A stretch of 64,000 nucleotides of DNA, taken from the NCBI RefSeq assembly GCF_000381265.1, contig NZ_KB906266.1, forward strand, positions 103,544 to 167,543. The letters are read 5' to 3'. A model generated the notes under the pieces. The model did no database searches. It was not told the DNA's origin and was given only the letters and a program-made list of their open reading frames with translations. Within the stretch, counting starts at the first letter, position 1. Each line of letters starts with the position of its first letter. Made by a program: the position numbers and the translations under genes. Shown here piece after piece: positions 55,577-64,000 of this stretch. The DNA is from Curvibacter lanceolatus ATCC 14669 (GTDB lineage: Bacteria > Pseudomonadota > Gammaproteobacteria > Burkholderiales > Burkholderiaceae_C).

Positions 55577-56632
55577 ATGCGTTCCTTCATTTTTGCGACG
55601 CTGCCCGCACGCGTGATCTTTGGCGCCGGTAGCTTAATTCAATTGCCGGCGGAGCTCCATGCGTTGAAGGCCAAGCGTGCCCTTGTGCTTTGCACTCCTG
55701 AGCAACGTGGGCTCGCCGCCCGCGTCTCTGACATCTTGGGTGCGGCCGCGGTTGGGATCTTTGATCGTGCCGTGATGCACGTTCCAGTCGAGACAGCTCA
55801 CGAGGCTTGCCAAGTCGCCAGAAGCCTGGAGGCTGACTGTGCCATTGCGATTGGAGGGGGCTCCACGATTGGACTGGGAAAGGCCATTGCCTTGGATTCC
55901 AGTCTGCCAATTTTGGCCATCCCCACCACGTATGCCGGCAGCGAAATGACGCCGATCTATGGCATCACCGAGGCCGGTCTCAAGAGAACCGGCAAAGACT
56001 TAAGAGTCTTACCCAAAACAGTTATTTATGACCCCGAGTTGAGCTTGGGCCTGCCCGTTCATATGAGCGTGACAAGCGGAATCAATGCGATTGCACACGC
56101 CGCTGAAGGCCTGTATTCCCACGATGGCAATCCCATCACGAAATTGTTGGCAGAAGAGGGCATTGCGGCGCTGGGCCGGGCCTTGCCCCAGTTGAAACAG
56201 CACCCACAGGACCCAGCCGCACGAAGCGATGCGCTGTATGGCGCCTGGTTGTGTGGCTCCGTGCTCGGCAGTGTCGGAATGGCCTTGCATCACAAGTTGT
56301 GCCACACCTTGGGCGGCACTTTCAACTTGCCTCACGCCGAAACTCACACCATCGTTTTGCCGCATGCGTTGGCTTACAACGCCACCGCAGCACCAGAGGC
56401 CATGAGCAGGATTGCCCGCGCATTGAATGCATCGAATGCGCCAAGTGCTGTGTACGACCTCGCCCAACAAAACGGTGCGCCGATCGCCTTGCGTGACATT
56501 GGACTGAAGGCCCAAGACTTGGATCGGGCCAGCGAACTTGTCATGCAGAACCAATACCCGAATCCCAGACCCCTTGAGAGGGCGGCTATTCGTGCGCTTT
56601 TGCAAAACGCCTTCGATGGCGTCAGACCCTGA
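55577..56632 (+). CDS. Maleylacetate reductase
   Basis: 351 aa from ATG 55577, two bases after the preceding stop. Iron-alcohol-dehydrogenase superfamily fold with NADH loop AIGGGSTIGLGKA, IPTTYAGSEMTPIYGIT and the His-rich C-terminal region HHKLCHTLGG and PHAETHTIVLPHAL. These are hallmarks of maleylacetate reductases, which reduce maleylacetate to 3-oxoadipate. It serves both the hydroquinone and the hydroxyquinol branches. Confidence 0.92.
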   Translation: MRSFIFATLPARVIFGAGSLIQLPAELHALKAKRALVLCTPEQRGLAARVSDILGAAAVGIFDRAVMHVPVETAHEACQVARSLEADCAIAIGGGSTIGLGKAIALDSSLPILAIPTTYAGSEMTPIYGITEAGLKRTGKDLRVLPKTVIYDPELSLGLPVHMSVTSGINAIAHAAEGLYSHDGNPITKLLAEEGIAALGRALPQLKQHPQDPAARSDALYGAWLCGSVLGSVGMALHHKLCHTLGGTFNLPHAETHTIVLPHALAYNATAAPEAMSRIARALNASNAPSAVYDLAQQNGAPIALRDIGLKAQDLDRASELVMQNQYPNPRPLERAAIRALLQNAFDGVRP

Positions 56633-56674
56633 GTGCCTTTCCGATTGATCCTGACAACAACTGGAGACAAAAAC

Positions 56675-57928
56675 ATGACATCGACACGCAGAAGCTTCGC
56701 GCAGGGCATCCTGGCCGTGAGCGCATTAGGCCTGAGTTCCACGGCTTGGGCCGTTGACACCCTCAAGATCGGCTACGTCTCACCTCAAACAGGTCCGCTC
56801 GCGCCTTTTGGTGAAGCGGACAAGTGGGTAATTGACCAAATGAAGACAGCCTTCAAGGATGGGATCGTGGTGGGTGGAAAAACTTACAACGTCCAGATTG
56901 TTCTTAAGGACAGTCAGTCCAATCCCAACAGAGCTGGCGAGGTGGCCAACGATCTGATCCTCAAAGACAAAGTGGCTTTGATCCTGACGGCAGGTACGCC
57001 AGAGACTGCCAACCCAGTCAGTGATGTGGCTGAACTCAATGAGGTGCCCTGCATTTCCAGCGTGGTTCCTTGGCAGCCCTGGTTCTTTGGACGCAAGGGC
57101 AACCCTGCGACTGGTTTCAATTGGACCTTTCATGTCTTTTGGGGATTGGAAGATGTGATCGCCAATTACACCAATGGTTGGAAAAGCGTTCAGACCAACA
57201 AGAAGGTCGGGGGCTTGTTTCCGAACGACGGCGATGGCAATGCCTGGGGCGACAAAGAACTTGGCTTTCCGAAGCCACTGCAACAGATGGGCTTCACGCT
57301 CACAGATGCAGGTCGCTTCCAGAATGGCACCCAGGATTTCAGTGCCCAGATCGCTGCCTTCAAAAAAGAGGGCGTCGAGATTGTCACCGGCGTCGTGATT
57401 CCGCCAGACGCCAAGACCTTTCTGACCCAGGCCAAGCAACAAGGATTCAAGCCAAAGGTCATCACGTTGGGTAAGGCGCTTCTTTTCCCGGGGGCCATCG
57501 AGGCCTTGGGTGAGCTGGGTGATGGTTTGAGCACAGAGGTTTGGTGGAGCCCTGCTCACCCATTCACCTCGAGCCTGACTCAGCAGTCAGCGAAGGCATT
57601 GGCCGATGCCTATGAAAGCAGTACCAAAAAGCAGTGGACTCAACCCATTGGGTTTGCACATGCCTTGTTCGAGCTTGCCTCGGACTCCCTGAAGCGGAGC
57701 AAGTCGTTGAAAGCTGCCGACGTGCGAGATGCAGTGGCCGCGAGCAAACTAAAGACCGTTGTTGGCGACGTTGCCTGGGGTGGTCAAGGCCCTTTCAAGA
57801 ACGTCAGTAAGACGCCTCTGGTTTTGGGGCAATGGGTCAAAGGCAAGAAGTTCAAGTATGAGCTCAACATCGTGAACAACGACGCCGCCAAGGTCATCCC
57901 AACGAGCGGTGTGCTCAAGCTGAATTGA
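56675..57928 (+). CDS. ABC transporter substrate-binding protein (branched-chain type)
   Basis: 417 aa from ATG 56675 with GGAG 7 bases upstream. Signal peptide with a Tat-like TRRSFAQGILAVSALGLSSTAWA. Type I periplasmic-binding fold (Peripla_BP_6): LKIGYVSPQTGPLAPFG and FPNDGDGNAWGD. First of five genes for a Liv/urea-type importer; in this context the ligand is likely an aromatic compound or its side-chain acid. Confidence 0.88.
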   Translation: MTSTRRSFAQGILAVSALGLSSTAWAVDTLKIGYVSPQTGPLAPFGEADKWVIDQMKTAFKDGIVVGGKTYNVQIVLKDSQSNPNRAGEVANDLILKDKVALILTAGTPETANPVSDVAELNEVPCISSVVPWQPWFFGRKGNPATGFNWTFHVFWGLEDVIANYTNGWKSVQTNKKVGGLFPNDGDGNAWGDKELGFPKPLQQMGFTLTDAGRFQNGTQDFSAQIAAFKKEGVEIVTGVVIPPDAKTFLTQAKQQGFKPKVITLGKALLFPGAIEALGELGDGLSTEVWWSPAHPFTSSLTQQSAKALADAYESSTKKQWTQPIGFAHALFELASDSLKRSKSLKAADVRDAVAASKLKTVVGDVAWGGQGPFKNVSKTPLVLGQWVKGKKFKYELNIVNNDAAKVIPTSGVLKLN

Positions 57929-57946
57929 GGTCTTCGGACAGTCAAT

Positions 57947-58666
57947 ATGACGCTGCTTGCACTCCATTCAGTCAGCAAGTCCTATGGGGCACTCAAGGTC
58001 ACCGACGGCATCACCTTGTCGGTGGCCAAGGGTGAGACCCTTGGCATATTAGGCCCCAACGGGGCCGGTAAAACCACTCTGTTCAATCTGATCTCTGGCG
58101 ATGCGCGTGTGAACTCAGGTCGAGTGGAGTACCAAGGCCGTGATATCACCGCTTTGCCACCACATTTGCGCTGTCGTTTGGGCATTGGGCGCAGCTATCA
58201 GGTGCCGCAGCCTTTTGGCCACATGAGTGTGTTCGAAAACCTGGTGACAGCGGCTTCATTTGGCGGGGAGCAAGCTGAACACGAGGCTTGGGATACCGCT
58301 GTGAAGGTTCTGGAGCAAACCGGCTTGATGGCTCACGCCAACAAGCCTGCAGGCTCACTGACCTTGCTCAATCGAAAACGGCTTGAGTTGGCGCGTGCTT
58401 TGGCCACTCGGCCCGAGTTGCTGTTGCTGGACGAGATCGCCGGGGGCCTCACCGATCATGAGGCTCACGAGCTGGTCGATGAGCTCAAGCGCATCAAGTC
58501 CGAGGGGGTGACCATGATCTGGATTGAGCACGTGGTTCATGCACTTTTGTCGGTCGCGGACCGCCTCTATGTCATCAATTTCGGTCGTGAGTTGGCACAA
58601 GGCCTGCCTCAAGACGTGATGAACGACAACGAGGTGCGACGGGTATACATGGGCATGGAGGCGTGA
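57947..58666 (+). CDS. ABC transporter ATPase, LivG type
   Basis: 239 aa. Walker A GPNGAGKTT, LivG-specific insertion GRSYQVPQPFGHMSVFENLV, signature position LTLLNRKRLELARAL (degenerate, as common in LivG), Walker B LLLLDEIAGGL, H-loop IEHVV. Pairs with the next ATPase. Confidence 0.92.
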   Translation: MTLLALHSVSKSYGALKVTDGITLSVAKGETLGILGPNGAGKTTLFNLISGDARVNSGRVEYQGRDITALPPHLRCRLGIGRSYQVPQPFGHMSVFENLVTAASFGGEQAEHEAWDTAVKVLEQTGLMAHANKPAGSLTLLNRKRLELARALATRPELLLLDEIAGGLTDHEAHELVDELKRIKSEGVTMIWIEHVVHALLSVADRLYVINFGRELAQGLPQDVMNDNEVRRVYMGMEA

Positions 58667-58668
58667 AG

Positions 58669-59385
58669 ATGAGCCAGATATTGTTGCGGACCGACCATCT
58701 TCAGGCCTTTTACGGAGATGCTCAAGCGCTGTTCGGGATTGATTTTGAACTGCGCGCTGGTGAACTGGTCGCCATCATCGGTGCCAACGGCGCGGGCAAG
58801 TCCACCTTTCTCAAATGCCTTACTGGGTTAGTCAAGGCCAAGCCTGAATCGGTGATTTGGAAAGGTCAGCCTGTCGGGGGGCGCGCACCCGGTGACATCG
58901 TTCGCTTGGGCCTGGCCATGGTGCCGGAGGGGCGTCGCTTGTTTCCTTCGCTTTCAGTTGAAGAGAACCTGCTGATGGGGGCTGTCGTGTCTCGCAAAGG
59001 TCCTTGGTCGCTGGACAGGCTGTATGCCATGTTTCCAATTCTCAAGGAGAAACGCCATCAACCCGGCACCTCTTTGTCGGGTGGGCAGCAACAGATGGTG
59101 GCGATGGGCAGAGCCCTCATGAGCAACCCCGAGGTCTTGCTTTGCGACGAACTATCGCTGGGCCTTGCCCCGATTGTCATTCGTGAGATCTACAGCGCCA
59201 TGCCCACGATCACGTCTGAGGGAATGACCGTGGTGATCGTTGAGCAAGACGTGAGCATGGCCCGCAAGGTTTCTGATCGGCTGTATTGCTTTCAGGAAGG
59301 CGTCGTCTCACTTCAAGGGGCGTCGGCCGATCTGACACGCGAACAAATCAGTAAAGCCTATTTTGGCTTGGCAACCGGAGACTGA
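58669..59385 (+). CDS. ABC transporter ATPase, LivF type
   Basis: 238 aa from ATG 58669 (GGAGG seven bases upstream); GTG 58663 overlapping the previous stop is also possible. Walker A GANGAGKST, MVPEGRRLFPSLSVEENLLMG, signature LSGGQQQ, Walker B VLLCDELSLGLAP, VIVEQDV. Confidence 0.92.
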   Translation: MSQILLRTDHLQAFYGDAQALFGIDFELRAGELVAIIGANGAGKSTFLKCLTGLVKAKPESVIWKGQPVGGRAPGDIVRLGLAMVPEGRRLFPSLSVEENLLMGAVVSRKGPWSLDRLYAMFPILKEKRHQPGTSLSGGQQQMVAMGRALMSNPEVLLCDELSLGLAPIVIREIYSAMPTITSEGMTVVIVEQDVSMARKVSDRLYCFQEGVVSLQGASADLTREQISKAYFGLATGD

Positions 59386-59389
59386 GACC

Positions 59390-60244
59390 GTGGAAACTCT
59401 ATTGCAAGGCCTTCTTTTGGGAGGGCTTTATGCCCTCTTCGCGCTCGGCCAATCTTTGATTTTTGGAGTCATGCGGCTAACGAATACTGCGCATGGTGAT
59501 TTCATTATTTTGGGTGCCTTCATCGCGCTCAGCCTGACCATCTTGGGTGTCCCCCCTTGGTTCGCCTGGCTGATCACGTTGCCGGTGGCTGCGGCTTTAG
59601 GCTATGCCCTTCAGTGCTATGTCTTGAATAGCACCTTGGGTCGGGATCCGCTTCCATCTTTGGTGGTGACATTTGGTTTATCAGTCGTTGTACAGAACAT
59701 GTTGCTAGAGATGTTCTCGGCGGACCCGCGTTCGATTGATACCGACGGATTCAACACGCTGAGTTGGAGCCCCATGGCTGACTTGTCGATTGGGGTTCTT
59801 CCCTTGTTGATTTTTGGCTTGGCGTTGGCCGCAACGGTGGCGCTTCAATGGCTGTTCAACCACACGGCGACGGGCAGGGCTTTTCGCGCAGTGTCCGATG
59901 ACCGTGAAATTGCAGAGTTAATGGGTCTCAAGGCCAACAAGGTGTATGCGCATGCGACGGCCTTGGCTTTTGTCTTGATTGGGGTGGCGGGCGTACTGCA
60001 GGGAATGCGTACGACCGTCGCACCTTCGGACGGACCGATGCTTCTGCTATTCGCATTTGAGGCTGTGGTCATCGGTGGGATGGGAAGTTTCTGGGGTTGC
60101 TTGGTGGGCGCTTTGTTGCTGGGGCTGACCCAGCAGGTGGGATTCCGACTTGACCCCGGTTGGGGCATCTGGGCAGGACACGTGATGTTTCTCATGGTGT
60201 TGGTTTTTCGTCCGCAGGGCTTGTTTCCCAAGACCAGAAACTGA
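59390..60244 (+). CDS. ABC transporter permease, LivH type
   Basis: 284 aa from GTG 59390, four bases after the LivF stop. Eight hydrophobic segments; N-terminal GLLLGGLYALFALGQSLIFGVMRLTN split across the first span and the LivH motif NTAHGDFIILGAF, then FRAVSDDREIAELMGL, the cytoplasmic ATPase-contact loop. Confidence 0.9.
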   Translation: METLLQGLLLGGLYALFALGQSLIFGVMRLTNTAHGDFIILGAFIALSLTILGVPPWFAWLITLPVAAALGYALQCYVLNSTLGRDPLPSLVVTFGLSVVVQNMLLEMFSADPRSIDTDGFNTLSWSPMADLSIGVLPLLIFGLALAATVALQWLFNHTATGRAFRAVSDDREIAELMGLKANKVYAHATALAFVLIGVAGVLQGMRTTVAPSDGPMLLLFAFEAVVIGGMGSFWGCLVGALLLGLTQQVGFRLDPGWGIWAGHVMFLMVLVFRPQGLFPKTRN

Positions 60245-60255
60245 CAGGTGACTCG

Positions 60256-61299
60256 ATGAGCTTTCAGGACACACCTTCAAATTCGGTTTCACTCAGTTTC
60301 ATGACACACCCTACTTACCGAGTCGTCCGCAGCACAAAGGCCAGTGCCCCTTTGTTGTCGATGGCTGCCCTTTTGACGCTATTCGCGGCCAGCATTCCCT
60401 TTTGGGGCGAATCCAGTTGGATGCGTGAGTTCGTTGAAATTGCCTGCTATTTCATTTTCGCCATGATGTGGAACCTCATGGCCGGTTATGGCGGCATGGT
60501 GTCGATTGGGCAACAGGCCTTCTTTGGTCTTGGCGGTTACACGATGCTTGTGTTGGGCAATTTTCTCCAGATCAACCCCTTTGTCGCGGTTGTGCTTGGA
60601 GCGATCATGGCGGGGATGGTGGCCTTGCCGGTTTCCAGGATCGCCTTTCGTTTGCAGGGGGGCTATTTCGCCATCGGTACTTGGGTGATCGCCGAAGTTT
60701 TCCGGCTGACTGTGGCCAATATCTCTGTGATTGGTGGGGGATCGGGCACCAGTCTGACCGCTTTGAGAGGAATCGATAAAGCCACGCGTGAATCGATGAC
60801 GTACTGGATGGCACTCGCCTGTGTCGTGGCTTCGATCAGCTTGGTGTACTTTTTTTTGCGCAGCAAACCAGGTCTCGCTTTGATGGCAATCCGTGACAAC
60901 GAGGTGGCGGCTCGTTCGCAAGGTATTGCGGTCGGACGTATGAAGCTGGCCGTCTATGCTGTTTCTGCCTTTGGTGCAGGTTTGGCCGGTGCCCTGTATT
61001 TCGTTGGCAACCTGCGCATCAGTCCGGATGCTGCGTTTAGCGTGAATTGGACAGCTTTTGCCATTTTCATGGTGGTGATTGGCGGTATTGGTCGCATTGA
61101 GGGGCCTTTGATTGGTGCCCTGGTTTTTTGGGCGCTTAATAAGATTTTCAGTGATTACGGAACTTGGTATTTGCTGGGGCTCGGTTTACTCGCCGTTTTT
61201 ACAACAATTTATTTCAAGCATGGTCTTTGGGGCTATGTTCAGCAACGTTGGGGTTGGACCTTGTTTCCAACTTCTCGTAAGTTGTATGTGACTCCTTGA
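60256..61299 (+). CDS. ABC transporter permease, LivM type
   Basis: 347 aa from ATG 60256; ATG 60301 is an alternative. LivM motifs: NLMAGYGGMVSIGQQAFFGLGGYT in the third span region, MAIRDNEVAARSQGI contact loop, and VVIGGIGRIEGPLIGAL. A polar N-terminal tail of about 35 residues precedes the first span. Completes the importer. Confidence 0.9.
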   Translation: MSFQDTPSNSVSLSFMTHPTYRVVRSTKASAPLLSMAALLTLFAASIPFWGESSWMREFVEIACYFIFAMMWNLMAGYGGMVSIGQQAFFGLGGYTMLVLGNFLQINPFVAVVLGAIMAGMVALPVSRIAFRLQGGYFAIGTWVIAEVFRLTVANISVIGGGSGTSLTALRGIDKATRESMTYWMALACVVASISLVYFFLRSKPGLALMAIRDNEVAARSQGIAVGRMKLAVYAVSAFGAGLAGALYFVGNLRISPDAAFSVNWTAFAIFMVVIGGIGRIEGPLIGALVFWALNKIFSDYGTWYLLGLGLLAVFTTIYFKHGLWGYVQQRWGWTLFPTSRKLYVTP

Positions 61300-61361
61300 G
61301 TTATGTGCATCGGGGATGCTCAATCCCGAAATCTCATCATTATTCACAACGAGGAGACAAT

Positions 61362-62249
61362 ATGTTTAAAAGGATTGCTATTGCTGGTTCTATGGTGTTG
61401 GCTGGTATGGGGTGTGCTCACGCTACAGAGGGGGGCGGTTCTATATTCCCTCATGGCGTTGAAAACTTCATGGCAGGTGCACTGCCGCCTCCTGGCTTAT
61501 ATGGAATGGTTTTTGGGAGTAGTTACACGGCAGATCGTGTTAATGATGGTAATGGGGAAAGTCTCAATGTTCCTGGTTTCAAAGTCACGGCAAACGTGAT
61601 CGCACCCCGTCTGGTGTGGCGTCCGAATATGCAAGTCCTGGGGGGGGATGTTGTCGCCCATGTGATTGCCCCATTGGTCGATTTAAAAGTAAACACACCT
61701 GGCGGATCACAGCATAAGTCGGGCTTGGGTGATCTCACAGTCGGTGTTGGCTTGGGTTATCACCACAGTGAAAGCTTGCATAGCGTGGTAGCTTTGGATG
61801 CCTACTTGCCTACCGGCGGATACACCAAGGGTGATATTGCAAACATCGGGCGTAACTACGGTGCGATTGAACCAGTATTTGCCCTCAGTTACATCAATCG
61901 GACTGGATTCAATGGCGATGTCCGAGTGGGGTACATCATCAATCAAAGAAATACTGCAACGGATTATAAATCTGGAAATGAATTGCATTTTGACTATGCA
62001 GCTGGTTGGGGCCTCGGTAATGGATGGACCCTTGGCGTAGGTGGGTACGTAAAGCAACAAGTGGCGCTTGATAAACAAGTTGGTGTCGCCTTGGCCAATA
62101 GCAAGACCAGCGGCGTGGCAATTGGTCCTAATGTGAAGTACGACAGCGGAAAGGGTTGGTTTGTCACTGTCAAATGGCAAAACGAGAGCAACGTCAAAAA
62201 TGGTACTCAGGGCAATGCACTGTGGTTGAAGGCGGTTTTTCCGCTGTAA
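61362..62249 (+). CDS. MetA-pathway phenol-degradation outer-membrane protein
   Basis: 295 aa from ATG 61362 with GAGGAG upstream. Signal peptide ends at about residue 22 (CAHA-TEGG). The start ATEGGGSIFPHGVENFM and many aromatic-alternating strands match the COG4313/SphX-like family found in phenol, toluene and terephthalate operons. It probably forms an outer-membrane channel for aromatic uptake. Its codon use and AT content are visibly different from the preceding permease genes. Confidence 0.85.
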   Translation: MFKRIAIAGSMVLAGMGCAHATEGGGSIFPHGVENFMAGALPPPGLYGMVFGSSYTADRVNDGNGESLNVPGFKVTANVIAPRLVWRPNMQVLGGDVVAHVIAPLVDLKVNTPGGSQHKSGLGDLTVGVGLGYHHSESLHSVVALDAYLPTGGYTKGDIANIGRNYGAIEPVFALSYINRTGFNGDVRVGYIINQRNTATDYKSGNELHFDYAAGWGLGNGWTLGVGGYVKQQVALDKQVGVALANSKTSGVAIGPNVKYDSGKGWFVTVKWQNESNVKNGTQGNALWLKAVFPL

Positions 62250-62373
62250 GTAACCGCAGAGACTTTTTGCAGATCCAAGGGCCTTTGCGACGGTGCTAAC
62301 CGATACAGAAGGATTTGCCGCTCCGATGGGTATCTCCATTAGGGCGGATTTTTTCAATTGATCATTTTTATTC

Positions 62374-62697
62374 ATGAGTAATATGAGTGTGCCTATCGTC
62401 CACGTTGTCACGTGGCGATTGAATGGGGATCGCCCTGAAGTACGTGCCACTCAGGCGGCCAAAATTGTGGCTGCATTTCGGGCTTTAGAACACGACGTTC
62501 CAGGCATGGTTCGAATGGAAATCGGCGCCAACGTAACTGAGGCTGATGACGCGTGGGATTTGGCTCTGGTGTCGGTGTTTCGCACACGAACTGATCTCAT
62601 GGCTTACCAAAGCCATCCGGCTCACTTGGCTTTGAAGCACTTGGTCGCCCCGCTTCGGTCACAGCGTGCACAAGTTGACTTCGAGTTGCCTGAGTGA
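62374..62697 (+). CDS. Dabb (stress-responsive alpha/beta barrel) domain protein
   Basis: 107 aa. IVHVVTWRL start, VPGMVRMEIGANVTEADDAWDLALVSVF and the typical AYQSHPAHLALKHLVAPL block. Dimeric ferredoxin-like fold. In aromatic operons such proteins are sometimes cyclases or isomerases; here the role is unknown. Confidence 0.82.
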   Translation: MSNMSVPIVHVVTWRLNGDRPEVRATQAAKIVAAFRALEHDVPGMVRMEIGANVTEADDAWDLALVSVFRTRTDLMAYQSHPAHLALKHLVAPLRSQRAQVDFELPE

Positions 62698-62735
62698 ATT
62701 GAGAACCGGCAAGTAACTGCCACCAAGGAATTCCT

Positions 62736-63584
62736 ATGACCAATTTGGATACCCAAGAACTGACTCGTGAGGTCGTTGGGCGTTTCACCGACACGCCGGA
62801 CCAACGCTTGCGCACAGTGCTCAGCTCCCTTGTCAAACACATGCATGCGTTTGCCGTAGACGTTCAACTCACGCAGGAGGAGTGGCTCGCAGGCATTAAC
62901 TTTCTCACCGCTACGGGTCAAAAATGCACCTCCACCCGACAAGAGTTCATTTTGCTAAGTGACGTATTGGGCTTATCGATGCTGACCGTTGGTTTGCAGG
63001 CAAAGCAGCCTGTGGGTGTGACCGAGGCCACCGTATTTGGTCCATTTTTTGTGCCCGATGCCCCGGAACTCCAGAATGGTGACGATGTTGCGCAGGGAGC
63101 ACCAGGGCGCCCTTGTACGGTATCTGGTTCAGTGCGAGGTGTTACGGGTGAGCCTATTCGAGGCGCCGTCATTGATGTCTGGCAGGCCGACGAAGAGGGC
63201 TTCTACGACGTGCAGAAATCTGATCTGACAAAAGCACAAGCGCGAGGCCGCCTGCGCAGCCGAGACGACGGTAGTTTTGAATTCCGGTCGATCGTTGCCG
63301 AGGCTTATCCAATTCCAACCGATGGGCCCGTTGGCACACTCCTCGAGGCGACCAAGCGTTCTCCGTGGCGGCCAGCACATCTCCACTTCATGATCCAAGC
63401 GGAGGGCTACGAAACCTTGATTACTCATGTTTTCAAAATGGGCGACCTCTATCTTGACTCCGACCCCGTTTTTGGCGTTCGTCCTTCCCTGGTGGCTGAT
63501 TGGGTGCCTCAAGCGGACGGCACAACTGTCCTTCATTACGACTTTGTTCTGGCCCCTGCACAGAGTCGCCCATCTGTTCGATAG
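62736..63584 (+). CDS. Hydroxyquinol 1,2-dioxygenase (intradiol)
   Basis: 282 aa. N-terminal helical dimerisation domain (about 1-95) and intradiol dioxygenase beta core with the Fe(III) ligands Y157 (GFYDVQ), Y191 (AEAYPIPT), H215 and H217 (PAHLHFM). ATVFGPFFVPDAPELQNGDD and the overall length fit hydroxyquinol rather than catechol dioxygenases. Converts 1,2,4-trihydroxybenzene to maleylacetate, joining the hydroquinone branch at maleylacetate reductase. Confidence 0.9.
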   Translation: MTNLDTQELTREVVGRFTDTPDQRLRTVLSSLVKHMHAFAVDVQLTQEEWLAGINFLTATGQKCTSTRQEFILLSDVLGLSMLTVGLQAKQPVGVTEATVFGPFFVPDAPELQNGDDVAQGAPGRPCTVSGSVRGVTGEPIRGAVIDVWQADEEGFYDVQKSDLTKAQARGRLRSRDDGSFEFRSIVAEAYPIPTDGPVGTLLEATKRSPWRPAHLHFMIQAEGYETLITHVFKMGDLYLDSDPVFGVRPSLVADWVPQADGTTVLHYDFVLAPAQSRPSVR

Positions 63585-63592
63585 GACAAATC

Positions 63593-64000
63593 TTGATCAA
63601 CAAATTCAGCGAATCGGTGGGTGAGGCTTTACAAGGCACGGCTGATGGTGCCACTATTCTGATCGGTGGCTTCGGTACCGCCGGCATCCCCAACGAACTC
63701 ATCGACGGCCTGATCGAGCAAGGCGCGCGTGAGCTCACCGTGGTCAACAACAACGCCGGCAACGGCGACGCAGGCCTGGCCGCCCTGCTCAAGACCGGTC
63801 GCGTGCGCAAGATCATCTGCAGCTTTCCGCGCCAGGCCGACTCGTTTGTGTTTGACGAGCTCTACCGCAGCGGCCGCATCGAACTCGAACTGGTTCCCCA
63901 GGGCAACCTGGCCGAGCGCTTGCGCGCCGCAGGCGCTGGCGTGGGCGCCTTCTTCACCCCCACCGGCTTCGGCACCGAACTGGCCCTAAACCCCGACGGC
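63593..64000 (+). CDS. pcaI: 3-oxoadipate CoA-transferase subunit A, 3' end outside window
   Basis: 136 codons visible, open at the window end. TTG start at 63593 giving the usual MINKFSESV N-terminus, with AGGAC upstream. Motifs GGFGTAGIPNELI, VNNNAGNGDAGLAALL and FTPTGFGTE are typical of the alpha subunit of succinyl-CoA:3-oxoacid/3-oxoadipate CoA-transferases. It follows hydroxyquinol dioxygenase by 8 bases and would activate 3-oxoadipate to its CoA ester, the last step before thiolase. Confidence 0.92.
   Translation, partial: MINKFSESVGEALQGTADGATILIGGFGTAGIPNELIDGLIEQGARELTVVNNNAGNGDAGLAALLKTGRVRKIICSFPRQADSFVFDELYRSGRIELELVPQGNLAERLRAAGAGVGAFFTPTGFGTELALNPDG

Overview
The window reads as a chromosomal segment of a GC-rich Gram-negative betaproteobacterium, most likely Burkholderiales/Comamonadaceae. 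That assignment is inference: it rests on the Bug-type (TctC-like) binding proteins, the porin styles, a CIRCE-controlled groESL and the gene style, with no marker gene to settle it. No tRNA, rRNA or CRISPR array was seen.

Region 1 (1-6860), housekeeping. A LamB-like sugar porin (cut by the window edge), two sugar ABC permeases and their ATPase, a YaeR-like VOC protein, and on the other strand groES-groEL with a perfect CIRCE operator and a good promoter.

Region 2 (about 6900-22860), a defence island. From left to right it holds an orphan PD-(D/E)XK-like protein; a three-gene cluster (mkoA-mkoB-patatin) made of a type I Mokosh system (kinase-like/SF1 helicase plus PLD nuclease) followed by a patatin fused to what looks like a SMODS-associated NUDIX domain; an IS481 scar; and a complete type II CBASS operon (Cap5 HNH-SAVED, CD-NTase, Cap2 E1/E2, Cap3 JAMM) with divergent CapH/CapP regulators and two operator-like inverted repeats between them. 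The defence genes other than capHP are all on the minus strand.

Region 3 (22863-25592). An EF-G paralogue with a long leader containing a strong promoter, a 14-codon ORF and an intrinsic terminator about 230 bases before the start codon. This is an attenuation-like layout.

Region 4 (25593-40150), mobile DNA. A Tn7-like element (TnsA, TnsB, TnsC, two TniQ proteins, accessory regulators) ends at about 34421 in an array of TnsB-type sites spaced 23-24 bp. A second array with exact 23-bp spacing starts at 38702 and faces the other way. Between the arrays lie an ECF sigma/CMD/DUF2892 operon and a chemotaxis receptor. To the right are two antitoxin-like genes with no toxin and an IstB fragment. 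I could not find the left end of the Tn7-like element.

Region 5 (40151-64000), aromatic catabolism. A divergent cluster (FAD monooxygenase, frameshifted porin and Bug protein leftward; C-C hydrolase-like protein, LigA/LigB extradiol dioxygenase, lactonase-like hydrolase and Bug protein rightward) is followed by an exported amidohydrolase. A LysR regulator then precedes a long hydroquinone operon: two-subunit hydroquinone dioxygenase, semialdehyde dehydrogenase, Bug protein, maleylacetate reductase, a five-gene branched-chain-type ABC importer, an outer-membrane MetA-pathway protein, a Dabb protein, hydroxyquinol 1,2-dioxygenase and the start of 3-oxoadipate CoA-transferase. The expected flow is hydroquinone or hydroxyquinol to maleylacetate to 3-oxoadipate to 3-oxoadipyl-CoA.
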